Origin: CBDFMG01 sp965221205 [NCBI: bacterium]
GTDB taxonomy: Bacteria > SM23-31
Assembly: GCA_965221205.1 (NCBI GenBank)
Contig: OZ244870.1
Location: 2,046,001-2,110,000, forward strand
Length of the DNA stretch: 64,000 nucleotides
Reading direction: 5' to 3'
Position 1 is the first letter of the stretch; each line of letters starts with the position of its first letter. The position numbers and the translations under genes were made by a program. The notes under the pieces were generated by a model. It was not told where the DNA came from. It worked only from the letters and a program-made list of their open reading frames with translations, and searched no databases. This document shows, in pieces, positions 30,245-39,215 of the stretch.

Positions 30245-31326
30245 TTGCATAAATTGTACTGTTTTGTGAAGGTGTTTACAGTCCAGGTTGATTTTTTATG
30301 CAAGAGATAGAGTTCAGCCGGTACTTTACCGTTTGTTTTTTTCTTTGCTGCGTTCTTTGATAATTGTATATTTTCAAGTATTTCAGTAAGTCATCGTTGA
30401 GTTGATCGATTGTTTGGTAGATTCGAGTCCTGTGATCTGGTAGAATTCTTCGAGTATGGTCTGATTCAGCCGCTCGCATGCTCCATTGGTCCACGGATGC
30501 CGCACCTTCGTAAGCCGGTGTTTGATGTCCAGTTCGGAAAGCAACCGCTCAAAGCTGTGGTTTTTGGAAGGATGATGTGTCGTGAACTCAAGACCGTTAT
30601 CGGTGAGCACAGTCTCTAATGGAATATTCTGAGAGTGATTAAACACATGCATCATAAAGTCACAGGCAGAGAGCGCTGATTTATCGGTATAAAGCTTTGC
30701 CCAACCATACGAAGAGCAGGCATAGATTGCAGTTACCTGGAATATGCGACCAACGCCTTTGAGTGTACCGACGTAGAAAACGTCCATACCGACGATATGA
30801 CCAGGGTAGTCTGTTGTGAGTGATCGTGTTTTTGCTGTATTCCGTGCACGTTCAAGATCGGTTGCAGTCTTGACCAGTCCATGCTTGATCCTGATATATT
30901 CCAGACGGAGCTTACGGGTATTTATCCTGTGTCTCCTCAGTACGTTATAGATTGCTGAAGAGCCTGCGGCTACGCCAAGACGTTTCATCTCATTTGCACT
31001 ACGTACCTGACCGTACGAGGGGAAGACCTCTATGAAAGCAAGTATCTGCATTTCAATGTCCAATGGCGTCTGGTTCGGCTGTGCCGGAGAACGACGAACG
31101 ATAGTGTGAAGCCCATCCGGACCGTACTGCTTGTATCTGTTGAGCCATTTATAAAACCACGTTCGCGAACGGTTAAACCGCCGGCATAATAAAGTCACGC
31201 TGATACGATGATTTAGATAATACTTGATTATGTGCAGTCTGTCACTGTACATGTGAGTGTCGCTTGTCATCGGCACCTCCGTATGTTTTGACACGAAACA
31301 GTACAAAAGTCCCGACAATTATGCAA
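30245..31326. mobile_element. IS481-family-like insertion sequence with terminal inverted repeats
   Basis: The left end begins TTGCATAA and continues ATTGTACTGTTTTGTG. The right end, read on the other strand from 31326, begins TTGCATAATTGTC and continues with TTTTGTACTGTTTCGTG. These imperfect inverted repeats enclose a single transposase gene on the minus strand. The total length is about 1.08 kb, normal for the family. No clear target duplication was seen at the borders. It separates the decarboxylase wreck from a truncated flavin-binding protein gene. Confidence 0.7.
30276..31318 (-). pseudogene. IS481-like transposase (rve integrase core), one frameshift
   Basis: The minus-strand frame starts at or after 31318. 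A good alternative start is 31273 (MTSDTHMYSDRLHIIKYYLN). It has an N-terminal helix-turn-helix (LLCRRFNRSRTWFYKWLNRY) and an rve catalytic core. The DDE residues appear in GMDVFYVGTLKG, LTDNGLEFTTHH and WTNGACERLNQTILEEFY. Near 30425 the frame changes. The tail, YQTIDQLNDDLLKYLKIYNY and QRTQQRKK, lies in another frame, and its exact end is uncertain. The protein would be about 340 residues, normal for IS481. All three catalytic acids precede the lesion, so residual activity cannot be excluded. Confidence 0.82.
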
Positions 31327-31489
31327 GCGATTCTCAAGGGAGAGGCTCGCCTGTCCCTTGTTGCTTACATATACCTATTATCGAAAAATGTCAACACGTA
31401 GATAAAGTAATTCACATAATGTATGTTTGATTTTGAAGTACAATTACTGAAATTAATTAATTTATCATCTCATATGAAGGATAAAGATC

Positions 31490-31710
31490 ATGGCGAAATA
31501 TTCAGAAATTAGTGATACTCTGAAAAGTTTTATTGAGCGACAAAAATTATTCTTTGTTGGGACAGCTGATGTAGATGGTCGTGTCAATATTTCTCCTAAA
31601 GGTGCCGATTCTCTACGGGTGATTGATAAAAATCGAGTCGTATGGTTCAATTTAACTGGGAGCGACAACGAAACAGCTGCACATATAGTCGTATAAATAG
31701 AATCACAATA
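31490..31710 (+). pseudogene. pyridoxamine 5'-phosphate oxidase-like flavin protein, N-terminal fragment
   Basis: The ATG at 31490 opens MAKYSEISDTLKSFIERQKL followed by FFVGTADVDGRVNISPKGAD, the start of a PNPOx-like (FMN-binding split barrel) protein of the type near 180-200 residues. After SDNETAAHI the frame breaks at about 31690. The next bases in another frame give NRITI, as expected for the family. At about 31711 the text changes abruptly into the EamA fragment. So only the first third remains and the break is a fusion junction. A whole protein would bind FMN, but its substrate is unknown. Confidence 0.7.
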
Positions 31711-32041
31711 GGAATTTATGATTTTATAACGATGGACTGGCCTTCAATTTCTTTGGAAAGCTGAGGCTATATTACGTATTCAAGCTTGATTTCAAATGTG
31801 TTTGCTTATACAGTGTGGTTTTATGGTGTTTCAAAGAATAGGAAATGTGCAGACAGCAATTTTCTATAATTTGGTGCCGGTATTTGCTGTTATTTTTGCA
31901 GCAATATATCTCCATGGGCGTCTTGGTTTTTATCAAATTCTGGGCGGGTTATGTATAATTGGTGGTGTAACACTGAGGCGTTTACCGCCTCTTGCAAGAA
32001 AAAAACAACCGGACGGTTCCATTAATTCAAATGTTTCATAA
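31711..32041 (+). pseudogene. EamA transporter 3' fragment (second copy)
   Basis: From GIYDF onward the sequence parallels the last 110 residues of the transporter at 27832-28767, with about two thirds of residues identical by eye: VFAYTVWFYGVSK, IGNVQTAIFYNLVPVFAVIF and GRLGFYQILGGLCIIGGVTL. A TGA replaces the Trp of the MESWGYF motif and there is one frame change at the SK-IGN point. The fragment has no start and cannot work. Its interest is that the promoter and leader that follow it are also duplicated. It therefore marks the copied segment. Confidence 0.85.
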
Positions 32042-32112
32042 AATAAATCAATAAAATCGTTGTAGATGACGATAGTTATAGTGAAATAAGTGAAAGTAAT
32101 AAAAGAAAAATC

Positions 32113-32141
32113 TTGATTGTTATAAATTTTATTCGTAAATA
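32113..32141 (+). promoter_or_regulatory. his operon promoter
   Basis: TTGATT (32113-32118) and TAAATA (32136-32141) are 17 bases apart and lie 28 bases before the hisL start. The same promoter precedes leader copy 1. It is the only good candidate between the EamA fragment and hisL, and it should drive the whole nine-gene operon. Confidence 0.6.
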
Positions 32142-32168
32142 TAACCTTTGAAAAGATTGAAAACTATC

Positions 32169-32255
32169 ATGAATATAAAAAGTCACTACAGAGTTCATCA
32201 CCATGTACACGTTCATCATCAGGCCGTTGTAGGTCAGATATTGGTGGGATTATAA
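32169..32255 (+). CDS. hisL: his operon leader peptide with seven histidines
   Basis: The 28-residue frame (ATG 32169, TAA 32253-32255) contains HYRVHHHVHVHH, that is, seven histidines within twelve residues. Shortage of charged tRNA-His would stall a ribosome there. This would let the downstream region fold into the antiterminator and allow transcription into hisG. Otherwise the terminator at 32292 forms. This is the classical design of the enterobacterial his leader, which also has seven histidines, although the sequences are not alike. It is too short for routine ORF callers. Its position between the promoter and the terminator makes the assignment strong. Confidence 0.85.
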   Translation: MNIKSHYRVHHHVHVHHQAVVGQILVGL

Positions 32256-32291
32256 CTCTTTAGGACTCAAATAAATTCGAAACTAATGAAA

Positions 32292-32317
32292 CCCGCCATA
32301 TTCTGGTGGGCTTTTTT
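32292..32317 (+). terminator. his operon attenuator terminator
   Basis: CCCGCCA (32292-32298) pairs with TGGTGGG (32304-32310, one G-U pair) across TATTC, followed by six Ts at 32312-32317. An upstream ATATTGGTGGG (about 32239-32249), which overlaps the end of hisL, is complementary to the left arm (with mismatches) and is the likely antiterminator strand. hisG begins 28 bases after the T run. Confidence 0.8.
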
Positions 32318-32344
32318 GTTTTATACATAAATAGAGGAGATATA

Positions 32345-33241
32345 ATGTCAGCGATCGCATTTAATGGTAATAATGTACTGCGATTGGGTCTTCCTTCGGG
32401 AAGTCTGCAGGATGCAACCTTTTCTCTACTGACAAAGGCAGGCTACAATTTCTCAAAGAATACCCGTTCATACAGCCCTTCAGTCGATGATGATGAAATA
32501 CAGGCGGTATTAATCAGAGCACAGGAAATTGCCGGTTATGTCGACAAAGGAATCTTTGATGCCGGTATAACAGGCAAAGATTGGATTATGGAAAATAATG
32601 CAGATGTCATTGAAGTTGCCGAATTGGCCTATTCTAAACAGTCCATGAGACCGATTCGATGGGTGATTGCAGTACCGGCAGATTCTACTATCAAAAAAGT
32701 TGAAGATTTGCGGGGAAAAAGGATAGCAACTGAATTAGTAAACGCAACAAAAAATTATCTTGCTGGAAAAAGCATTGATGCATCTGTTGAGTTTTCATGG
32801 GGTTCCACAGAGATTAAATCGCCGCTTCTGGTTGATGCAATTGTTGAGGCAACTGAAACTGGCCAGTCACTGAAGGAGAACGATCTCCGGATTGTTGAAA
32901 CCATTCTCACATCAACGCCCCGGCTTATCGTCAATAAAGAGAGCTACCAGAATTCCTGGAAGAAAGAAAAGATTGATCAAATTGCCCTGCTGACGAAAGG
33001 AGCATTGCAGGCTCAGGATAAAGCAGGTCTAAAATTTAATCTCCCGAAAGACAAAGTTGAAACAGCACGAAAATTGGTACCAGCTATGAAAGATCCGACT
33101 GTTTCGTATCTGCTCGATGAAAGCTGGGTGGCACTCGAGATAATCATTCTTGAAAGAGAAGTCAGGACGATAATACCTGAATTAAAAAACATTGGGGCAC
33201 AGGACATTATTGAATACCCATTAAATAAAGTGATTTATTAA
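32345..33241 (+). CDS. hisG: ATP phosphoribosyltransferase, long form
   Basis: The ATG at 32345 follows GAGGAG. An upstream in-frame ATG at 32306 lies within the terminator region and is rejected. The 298-residue protein is a long-form HisG, with a catalytic part (LRLGLPSGSLQDATFSLLTK, GIFDAGITGKDWIME, LRGKRIATELVNATKNYLAG) and a C-terminal regulatory ACT-like domain from about residue 220 (YLLDESWVALEIIILEREVR). The enzyme joins ATP and PRPP in the first step of histidine synthesis and in other bacteria is inhibited by histidine. It is the first gene of the operon after the attenuator. Long-form enzymes do not need HisZ. Confidence 0.95.
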   Translation: MSAIAFNGNNVLRLGLPSGSLQDATFSLLTKAGYNFSKNTRSYSPSVDDDEIQAVLIRAQEIAGYVDKGIFDAGITGKDWIMENNADVIEVAELAYSKQSMRPIRWVIAVPADSTIKKVEDLRGKRIATELVNATKNYLAGKSIDASVEFSWGSTEIKSPLLVDAIVEATETGQSLKENDLRIVETILTSTPRLIVNKESYQNSWKKEKIDQIALLTKGALQAQDKAGLKFNLPKDKVETARKLVPAMKDPTVSYLLDESWVALEIIILEREVRTIIPELKNIGAQDIIEYPLNKVIY

Positions 33242-33257
33242 CTGCGGTTGAAACATA

Positions 33258-34529
33258 ATGAAAAAATTTAACACACCAAAAGAAGTGATCGATTTCTGGT
33301 TTTCCTCTGCAGAACAATCCGGAGACAGAACATCAGAAGTCGTACAGGATATTATTTCCAATGTACGAATGAGAAAAGATTCAGCACTCAAGGAGTATAC
33401 CCTGAAATTTGACGGTGTATCTGTTGAGCAGATCAGAGTGGATGCCGAGGATATTCAGGTTGCACAAAGAAACCTCTTTCCTGAATTAAAGGATATCTTT
33501 TTGCAAGCTGCGGAAAACATCCGATCGTATCATGCAAGGCAAATACCGCAATCATGGCGCGAAACAGATGAAAACGGGATTACACTTGGACAACAATACA
33601 CACCTGTTGATTCGGTCGGCATTTATGTTCCCGGAGGAAGAGCTGTATACCCATCAACCGTACTTATGAACAGTATCCCGGCACAGGTTGCGGGTGTGAA
33701 GCGCATTGTGATTGTGTCTCCTCCCGGTCAGGACGGAAAACTTGCTCCCGCTATACTTGGATGTGCAGGATTGCTGGGTATCTCTGAAATCTATGCTGTT
33801 GGAGGTGCTCAGGCTATTGCAGCGTTCGCATATGGAACCGAAACGATATTTCCGGTGGCAAAGATTACAGGGCCTGGGAATAAATTTGTAAACGAAGCAA
33901 AAAAACAAGTATTTGGAAAAGTTGGAATCGATATGCCAGCCGGCCCGACAGAAGTAGCGATATTAGCCGATGATTCTGTCCCGGTTGAATACGTTGCATG
34001 GGATATTGCGGCTCAGGCAGAGCACGATCCTGATGCAAAAACAGTATTGATTTCAAATTCCAAAGTACTCCTGAGCACGTTCGAACAAACGCTTGAAAAT
34101 GTAATAAAATCTTCCCTAAGACGGGACTATATCAGTCAGTCAACAGTAAACAATGGTGGGGTTGTTCTCGTTGATTCAATAGAGTCAGGTATTGAGCTAA
34201 TCAATCAAATTGCACCGGAGCATACTGAACTGCTGATTGATAATGCGAATGAGTACAGCAAGAAAATTCGTAATTCGGGCGCGGTCTTTTTAGGTCAATA
34301 CACTCCGGGTGCTGTGGGAGATTACTGGGCAGGACCGAATCACACATTGCCTACCGGTGGTGCGGCAAAGTTTGCATCACCACTCAATGTACTCGATTTC
34401 GTGAAATTCACTTCATATACCGGATATTCTCGGAAGGCTTTGTCAAACGCTTCAAAATTTGTCAGTAAATTTGCGAAAATAGAGCAATTATTTGCACATG
34501 CGCAATCAGTGGAGATACGAAATGGATAA
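33258..34529 (+). CDS. hisD: histidinol dehydrogenase
   Basis: This is an intact 423-residue frame. HisD signatures are present: VDSVGIYVPGGRAVYPSTVL, SEIYAVGGAQAIAAFAYGTE, KITGPGNKFVNEAKKQVFG, DMPAGPTEVAILAD, AQAEHDPDA with the zinc-site histidine, and APEHTELLID. The length is typical (425-435). It oxidises histidinol to histidine in two NAD-dependent steps at a zinc site. It starts 16 bases after hisG, and its stop overlaps the start of hisC, so translation is probably coupled. Confidence 0.97.
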   Translation: MKKFNTPKEVIDFWFSSAEQSGDRTSEVVQDIISNVRMRKDSALKEYTLKFDGVSVEQIRVDAEDIQVAQRNLFPELKDIFLQAAENIRSYHARQIPQSWRETDENGITLGQQYTPVDSVGIYVPGGRAVYPSTVLMNSIPAQVAGVKRIVIVSPPGQDGKLAPAILGCAGLLGISEIYAVGGAQAIAAFAYGTETIFPVAKITGPGNKFVNEAKKQVFGKVGIDMPAGPTEVAILADDSVPVEYVAWDIAAQAEHDPDAKTVLISNSKVLLSTFEQTLENVIKSSLRRDYISQSTVNNGGVVLVDSIESGIELINQIAPEHTELLIDNANEYSKKIRNSGAVFLGQYTPGAVGDYWAGPNHTLPTGGAAKFASPLNVLDFVKFTSYTGYSRKALSNASKFVSKFAKIEQLFAHAQSVEIRNG

Positions 34530-35595
34530 GTGGCGCGGCGTTATTAAGGATAAAATCAGAAATGGAAAACCGTACTCGTTTAAAAATAAGCCCGGTGTAA
34601 AACTTGATCAAAATGAAGTGCCGTTTGATATTCCTGCTGAAATTAAGCAAGAAATTTTTGAAAAAGCTGCAAAGCAGAAATGGAACAGATATTCTTCGAT
34701 GTTTGGTGATCCGCTAAGAGAAGCGCTGAGTAAGAATCTTAATGTTCCGGTTGAGCAGATTGTTGTCGGTGTCGGTTCGGATGAGATGATTCTGATAGCA
34801 ATGTCAATGGCTCTTGGCAAAAATAGTACGGTCATGTTTCCGATTCCGACTTTTCCAATGTACGGATACAATCTGCGTTTTCTCGAAGCTAAGGCGATCA
34901 ATCCCCAAATGGGTCCCGGATTAATATTCCCGGTTGATGAGATGGTTAACATTGTTCAGAATGAAAAAGTCGATATGGTTATTCTGACATCTCCGAATAA
35001 TCCGACAGCAAATTCTATGGGAATCGCCGACATTGAACGAATTGCGAAGGTCACTGATGGCATTGTTATCATTGACGAAGCATATTTTGAATTCAGTAAT
35101 AAGACTGCGCTCAATCTCCTGAAATACTATAAAAATTGCATCATTTTACGAACATTCTCAAAAGCGTTTGGTATTGCCGGTCTGCGTGTCGGATACGCAA
35201 TTGCTGATCCTGAAGTTGCAGAATATCTCCACCGTGTCAGATTACCGTTCAGCTTAAACATATTTTCCGAAACTGCGGCTGTTGCAATGCTAGGCCATCA
35301 GGATCTTCTTCAGAAGAATGTTGAGACGGTAAAAAAATATAAAGCTGCAATGATTCAGGAACTAGAAACAATCAAATCGATTAAAGTGTATCCGTCAGAC
35401 ACGAATTTCTTTATTGTTGAAGGAGAAATGAACGGTTCGGAAATTGCTCAAAGGCTCGAAGAAGCAAGTATTTCGGTGCGCGATATGTCAAAGCAACCGC
35501 TTCTTGAGAATTGTATCAGAGTTAGTGTCGGTTTGCAGGAAGAAAACGAAAAATTTGTTGATGCGCTGAAGAAAATTTGTAACGGAGTGAACTAA
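34522..35595 (+). CDS. hisC: histidinol-phosphate aminotransferase
   Basis: The ATG at 34522 overlaps the hisD stop by eight bases and is preceded by GTGGAG. The 357-residue protein is a fold-type I PLP aminotransferase with DQNEVPFDIP, VVGVGSDEMILIAMSMA, TSPNNPTANSMG, VIIDEAYFEF and the PLP lysine motif RTFSKAFGIAGLRVGYAIA. It converts imidazole-acetol phosphate to histidinol phosphate with glutamate. Context within the his operon supports HisC over other class I/II aminotransferases. Confidence 0.95.
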   Translation: MDKWRGVIKDKIRNGKPYSFKNKPGVKLDQNEVPFDIPAEIKQEIFEKAAKQKWNRYSSMFGDPLREALSKNLNVPVEQIVVGVGSDEMILIAMSMALGKNSTVMFPIPTFPMYGYNLRFLEAKAINPQMGPGLIFPVDEMVNIVQNEKVDMVILTSPNNPTANSMGIADIERIAKVTDGIVIIDEAYFEFSNKTALNLLKYYKNCIILRTFSKAFGIAGLRVGYAIADPEVAEYLHRVRLPFSLNIFSETAAVAMLGHQDLLQKNVETVKKYKAAMIQELETIKSIKVYPSDTNFFIVEGEMNGSEIAQRLEEASISVRDMSKQPLLENCIRVSVGLQEENEKFVDALKKICNGVN

Positions 35596-36552
35596 ATGAG
35601 CAGTGTTGTCTGTACGCAAGAGATGAAGGAGCATATAGCAAAAATTGATTTGATTATTTTTGATGTTGACGGTGTTCTCATCGATACACTGCCATCATTT
35701 ATTGCAACAATTGTTAATACAACTCGTTTTTACATCAATTCCTTGCTTAGACTACCGATCGACCTAAGCAGACTGACAATCAAGGATGCACTTACATTTA
35801 AACAGTATACAGGTTTTAATAATGACTGGGATTTGACTGAAGGAATGGTGTCGTATCGGTTATTTAAACACAAATGTAGTAATTCATGTCCGGACCTAAT
35901 TGAATTTCTTGATGAAGCTAGTACAATGAGTGCCGGAGTTAATGGAATTAACGAACTTCTGAAAGAAAAATGCTCCGAAGATGTATTGAGCTGGATACAG
36001 AATAAAGTTGATAAATTAAAAATCCAGAAAGTGTTTCAGGAAATATACGGCGGCGATGACAACTGTGAGTCGCTGTATGAATTTCGGCCGGAGTTTTATT
36101 CCGGTGTTGGTAGTGTTGAATCGGAAACTGCACTGTTAGACAGGGAGCTTTTAAACAAATGGAGTGGGAAAATAGGTGTTTTAACCGGCAGAATGAAGAA
36201 TGAGACTGAATTTGCCTTAAAGATGCTTAAATTTGATAAAATCGATAGAAACCTCGTCCGCTTTACAGATTTAATGTTTCCTGATAAACCCGATCCAGCT
36301 AAAATGATCCAAATTGTCCACAATGCACAAAGTAAATGTGCATTGTTTATCGGTGATTCAATCGATGATTATCTCACGGTTATAAATTTTGACAAGTCTG
36401 GTGCACCGGGCGATTTGAGGTTTGGATTGGTCACAGAATCAGGCAGGAATTTTCCTGAAGAAGCACAACAATTCACAGCTTCTTCTGTAAATGACTTGCT
36501 TGGCTTTATTGAACAAAACAATGAGAATTTTGGATCAGACGTCCGCGAATAA
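35596..36552 (+). CDS. HAD-superfamily phosphatase, candidate histidinol-phosphatase
   Basis: The ATG follows the hisC stop directly (TAAATG). The 318-residue protein has the HAD motifs: DxD in LIIFDVDGVLIDTL (about residues 15-28), motif II threonine in KIGVLTGRMKNETE (about 199), motif III lysine in PDKPDP (about 234) and motif IV in CALFIGDSIDDY (about 254-265). It is larger than most phosphoglycolate-phosphatase-like members because of a long cap insertion (residues about 30-190). Histidinol-phosphate phosphatase is the only dephosphorylating step of the pathway, and neither a HisB-N domain nor a PHP or HisN gene occurs here. This gene lies between hisC and hisB, so it is the best candidate. 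The assignment is an inference from position. Confidence 0.8.
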   Translation: MSSVVCTQEMKEHIAKIDLIIFDVDGVLIDTLPSFIATIVNTTRFYINSLLRLPIDLSRLTIKDALTFKQYTGFNNDWDLTEGMVSYRLFKHKCSNSCPDLIEFLDEASTMSAGVNGINELLKEKCSEDVLSWIQNKVDKLKIQKVFQEIYGGDDNCESLYEFRPEFYSGVGSVESETALLDRELLNKWSGKIGVLTGRMKNETEFALKMLKFDKIDRNLVRFTDLMFPDKPDPAKMIQIVHNAQSKCALFIGDSIDDYLTVINFDKSGAPGDLRFGLVTESGRNFPEEAQQFTASSVNDLLGFIEQNNENFGSDVRE

Positions 36553-36565
36553 TTACGGAGTAAAT

Positions 36566-37144
36566 ATGAGAAAAGCATCGTTGCAGAGAAAAACCGGTGA
36601 GACCGACATATCGGTTACCATCAATCTCGACGGTTCGAAACAGAGTACCATTGATACCGGCATAGGCTTTTTAGATCACATGTTGACACTCTTTACTTTT
36701 CATGGCGGGTTTGATCTTGACGTGACCTGTAAAGGTGATCTGCATGTTGACAGTCACCACACAATGGAGGATGTCGGATTAACGCTCGGACAGGCATTCA
36801 GAAAAGCACTTGGACCAGAACCGAAAATCACACGGTATGCTTTCAGCTTTGTTCCGATGGATGAGAGTTTGAGCAGAACGGTTGTCGATATTTCCGGACG
36901 GCCATATTTGGTCTATATTTGTTCGTGTGCACATGAACGGCTCGGTGATCTCGAAACCGAAACAGTTAAGGAATTTTTTAAAGCATTTGTTCAGGAGAGT
37001 AAGATTAATCTCCATATTGTAAATCTTTTCGGCGAAAACACCCATCACAAGATAGAATCAATATTTAAATCGTGGAGTAGGGCTCTTGCCGAAGCGTGCA
37101 CGGAGATACAGGGCGGTGTACCGTCAACGAAAGGCGTTTTATGA
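36566..37144 (+). CDS. hisB: imidazoleglycerol-phosphate dehydratase (monofunctional)
   Basis: I choose ATG 36566 with ACGGAG nine bases upstream. The 192-residue product is the dehydratase domain alone, without the N-terminal phosphatase of enterobacterial HisB. Manganese-binding histidine and glutamate motifs are visible in GFLDHMLTLFTFHGGFDL, DLHVDSHHTMEDVGLTLGQA and NTHHKIESIFKSWSRAL. It dehydrates imidazoleglycerol phosphate to imidazole-acetol phosphate. The stop overlaps the hisH start by four bases (ATGA). Confidence 0.96.
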   Translation: MRKASLQRKTGETDISVTINLDGSKQSTIDTGIGFLDHMLTLFTFHGGFDLDVTCKGDLHVDSHHTMEDVGLTLGQAFRKALGPEPKITRYAFSFVPMDESLSRTVVDISGRPYLVYICSCAHERLGDLETETVKEFFKAFVQESKINLHIVNLFGENTHHKIESIFKSWSRALAEACTEIQGGVPSTKGVL

Positions 37145-37740
37145 TCACGATCATTAATTACGGTGCGGGGAATCTTGCGAATGTTACCAATGCCCTCAAT
37201 TATCTCGGTATTGATTCAACTGTTGTGTCGGACCCCGATAGTGTTTATAAAGCAGAAAAAATCATTCTTCCGGGAGTCGGTGCTTTCGCACCGGCAATGA
37301 AGGAATTGAATGAATTGGGACTTGCCGAGGCATTGGTCAAAAAAGCTCAGGAAGGTATTCCATTCCTTGGGATTTGTCTTGGAATGCAGCTTATGTTCAC
37401 AGAAAGTGAAGAAGGTGGAATCAGTCAGGGGCTGGGGCTAGTCCCGGGAAAAGTTATACGGTTTACCGGCGATATGAAAATACCCCATATGGGTTGGAAT
37501 AGCCTGGAATTTACCCGCGAAACACCCTTTAATAAAGATGTTGATAACGGAAAATATGCATTTTTTGTTCATAGTTACCATTGTGTTCCGGATAATGATG
37601 CGTGTATCGTTGCAAAAACCGATTACAGTACCATGTTCGTATCGGTTGTTGGAATAGGTTCCGTTTATGGTGCTCAGTTTCATCCGGAAAAAAGTCAACA
37701 AATAGGGCTCTCACTTTTAAAGAATTTTTGTTCAATATGA
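37141..37740 (+). CDS. hisH: imidazole glycerol phosphate synthase, glutaminase subunit
   Basis: The ATG at 37141 lies in the ATGA overlap with hisB. The 199-residue class I glutamine amidotransferase has the nucleophile elbow GIPFLGICLGMQLMF (cysteine about residue 79) and the histidine-glutamate pair YGAQFHPEKSQ near the end. The oxyanion strand is LPGVGAFAPAM. It supplies ammonia to HisF within the HisHF complex. The gene is followed after three bases by hisA. Confidence 0.96.
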   Translation: MITIINYGAGNLANVTNALNYLGIDSTVVSDPDSVYKAEKIILPGVGAFAPAMKELNELGLAEALVKKAQEGIPFLGICLGMQLMFTESEEGGISQGLGLVPGKVIRFTGDMKIPHMGWNSLEFTRETPFNKDVDNGKYAFFVHSYHCVPDNDACIVAKTDYSTMFVSVVGIGSVYGAQFHPEKSQQIGLSLLKNFCSI

Positions 37741-37743
37741 TTT

Positions 37744-38457
37744 ATGGAATTAATACCGACTATTGACATTAGAGTAGGACGCTGCGTCCGTCTGTCTCAG
37801 GGTAAATACGATGATGTTATCGAATACAGTAATGACCCTGTTGCGGTGGCACAGAATTTTGAAGCCCGGGGAGCTACACGTCTTCATGTGGTTGATCTCG
37901 ACAAAGCGGTCATTGATGCAAGTAGCAATTTCCACATTATTGCAAATATTTGCCGCGCCGTGAAGATGCCTGTCGAATGCGGAGGAGGAATCCGGGATTC
38001 TGAATATGCCCGCCAACTCATTGAGGCAGGTGTTTCTGAGGTTATACTCGGAACTGTAGTAATCAAGAATCCGGACTTAACAGAAGCAATTATAGAATCG
38101 ACTGGAAGTCAGCATGTTCAGATCGGCCTTGATTTTCTTGAGGATAAAATTGCAATTAAAGGCTGGAAAGAGTTAGTGGAAGGCTCTGTGATCGACGAAA
38201 TAAAAAAATGGCAAAACAAAGGTGTAAAGCGCTACATTTTGACCGATATTAACCGAGACGGAACAATGACAGGACCCAATGTTGAAGCGTACAGGGTCAT
38301 AGCAGAAAAAATACACACAGGTATCACTGCCTCAGGGGGTGTTTCCAAACCAGAAGATATTAAGCAGCTGCTTCCACTCGAATCGTTTGGTGTTGATAGA
38401 GTGATTTCCGGCAAAGCAGTGTATGAAGGCACCATTCGAATAGAGGATTTTGTGTAA
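37744..38457 (+). CDS. hisA: ProFAR isomerase
   Basis: This is an intact 237-residue (beta-alpha)8 barrel. The N-terminal [20 protein letters not shown] contains the catalytic aspartate of beta-1. [20 protein letters not shown] and [11 protein letters not shown] form the phosphate-binding loops, and [17 protein letters not shown] carries the second aspartate. It isomerises the N'-formimino intermediate (ProFAR to PRFAR). Its TAA shares one base with the ATG of hisF (TAATG). Confidence 0.95.
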   Translation: MELIPTIDIRVGRCVRLSQGKYDDVIEYSNDPVAVAQNFEARGATRLHVVDLDKAVIDASSNFHIIANICRAVKMPVECGGGIRDSEYARQLIEAGVSEVILGTVVIKNPDLTEAIIESTGSQHVQIGLDFLEDKIAIKGWKELVEGSVIDEIKKWQNKGVKRYILTDINRDGTMTGPNVEAYRVIAEKIHTGITASGGVSKPEDIKQLLPLESFGVDRVISGKAVYEGTIRIEDFV

Positions 38458-39215
38458 TGCTTGCATTAAGAATTATATCCTGTCTCGACGTGATGGACGG
38501 TCGTGTTGTCAAAGGAGTGAATTTTAAAAAGCTGCAAGATGCAGGTGATCCAGTGAAGCAAGCGAAGTTTTATGATGAGGAAGGTGCAGATGAACTGGTC
38601 TTCCTCGATATTACTGCCTCAAAAGAAAAACGGAAAACTGTCATTGAATTAGCCCGGAATGTGGCAAAACAAATATTTATTCCCTTTACCATTGGTGGAG
38701 GTATATCGACGATAGAAGATATTCGTGAAATCCTCAAGCAGGGTGCAGATAAAATATCGATAAATACCGCTGCCTTACTTAACCCGGATCTTATCAATGA
38801 CTCTACTCGCTTGTTTGGATCGCAGTGCACTGTTGTTGCCATAGATGCAAAAAAAGTTGAAAAAGGTTGGACAGTTTATACACATGGCGGCTCAAAAGAT
38901 ATGAAACGGGATGCGCTTGATTGGGTAAAAGAAGTGGAAGACAGAGGTGCGGGTGAAATTTTACTAACCAGTATGGATACAGACGGCGTCAGGCAGGGAT
39001 TTGATATAGAACTTCTGCGTCAGGTTAACAGTCTAGTGTCCATTCCTGTGATAGCATCAGGCGGAGGCGGAGAGCCTGAACATTTCTATGATGCTGCGGT
39101 TCATGGTAAGGTGGATGCTGTTCTTGCCGCATCGATTTTCCATTACCGCTATTTAACAATTGAACAAATCAAAAACTATTTACATGAAAGAAACATACCA
39201 GTGAGGAAAATATGA
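38457..39215 (+). CDS. hisF: imidazole glycerol phosphate synthase, cyclase subunit
   Basis: This is an intact 252-residue barrel homologous to HisA. The catalytic aspartates are in [18 protein letters not shown] (beta-1) and [15 protein letters not shown] (beta-5). [13 protein letters not shown] and [15 protein letters not shown] are the phosphate-binding loops. With HisH it makes imidazole glycerol phosphate and AICAR, the latter feeding purine synthesis. The end overlaps the start of hisI by four bases. Confidence 0.96.
   Translation: MLALRIISCLDVMDGRVVKGVNFKKLQDAGDPVKQAKFYDEEGADELVFLDITASKEKRKTVIELARNVAKQIFIPFTIGGGISTIEDIREILKQGADKISINTAALLNPDLINDSTRLFGSQCTVVAIDAKKVEKGWTVYTHGGSKDMKRDALDWVKEVEDRGAGEILLTSMDTDGVRQGFDIELLRQVNSLVSIPVIASGGGGEPEHFYDAAVHGKVDAVLAASIFHYRYLTIEQIKNYLHERNIPVRKI

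Noticed and set aside
1087-31770. Reassignment of TGA as a sense codon (in-frame TGA in pfk, DUF2723 and EamA fragment)
   Set aside because: The replaced residues differ (Gly, Arg, Trp, Trp), TAA and TAG stops occur in the same genes, and intact genes such as hisB and glcF end normally, with TGA used as a regular stop.
32306-32345. Earlier hisG start at ATG 32306
   Set aside because: It lies in the attenuator terminator stem and lacks a ribosome site, whereas ATG 32345 follows GAGGAG and matches the start of long-form HisG.
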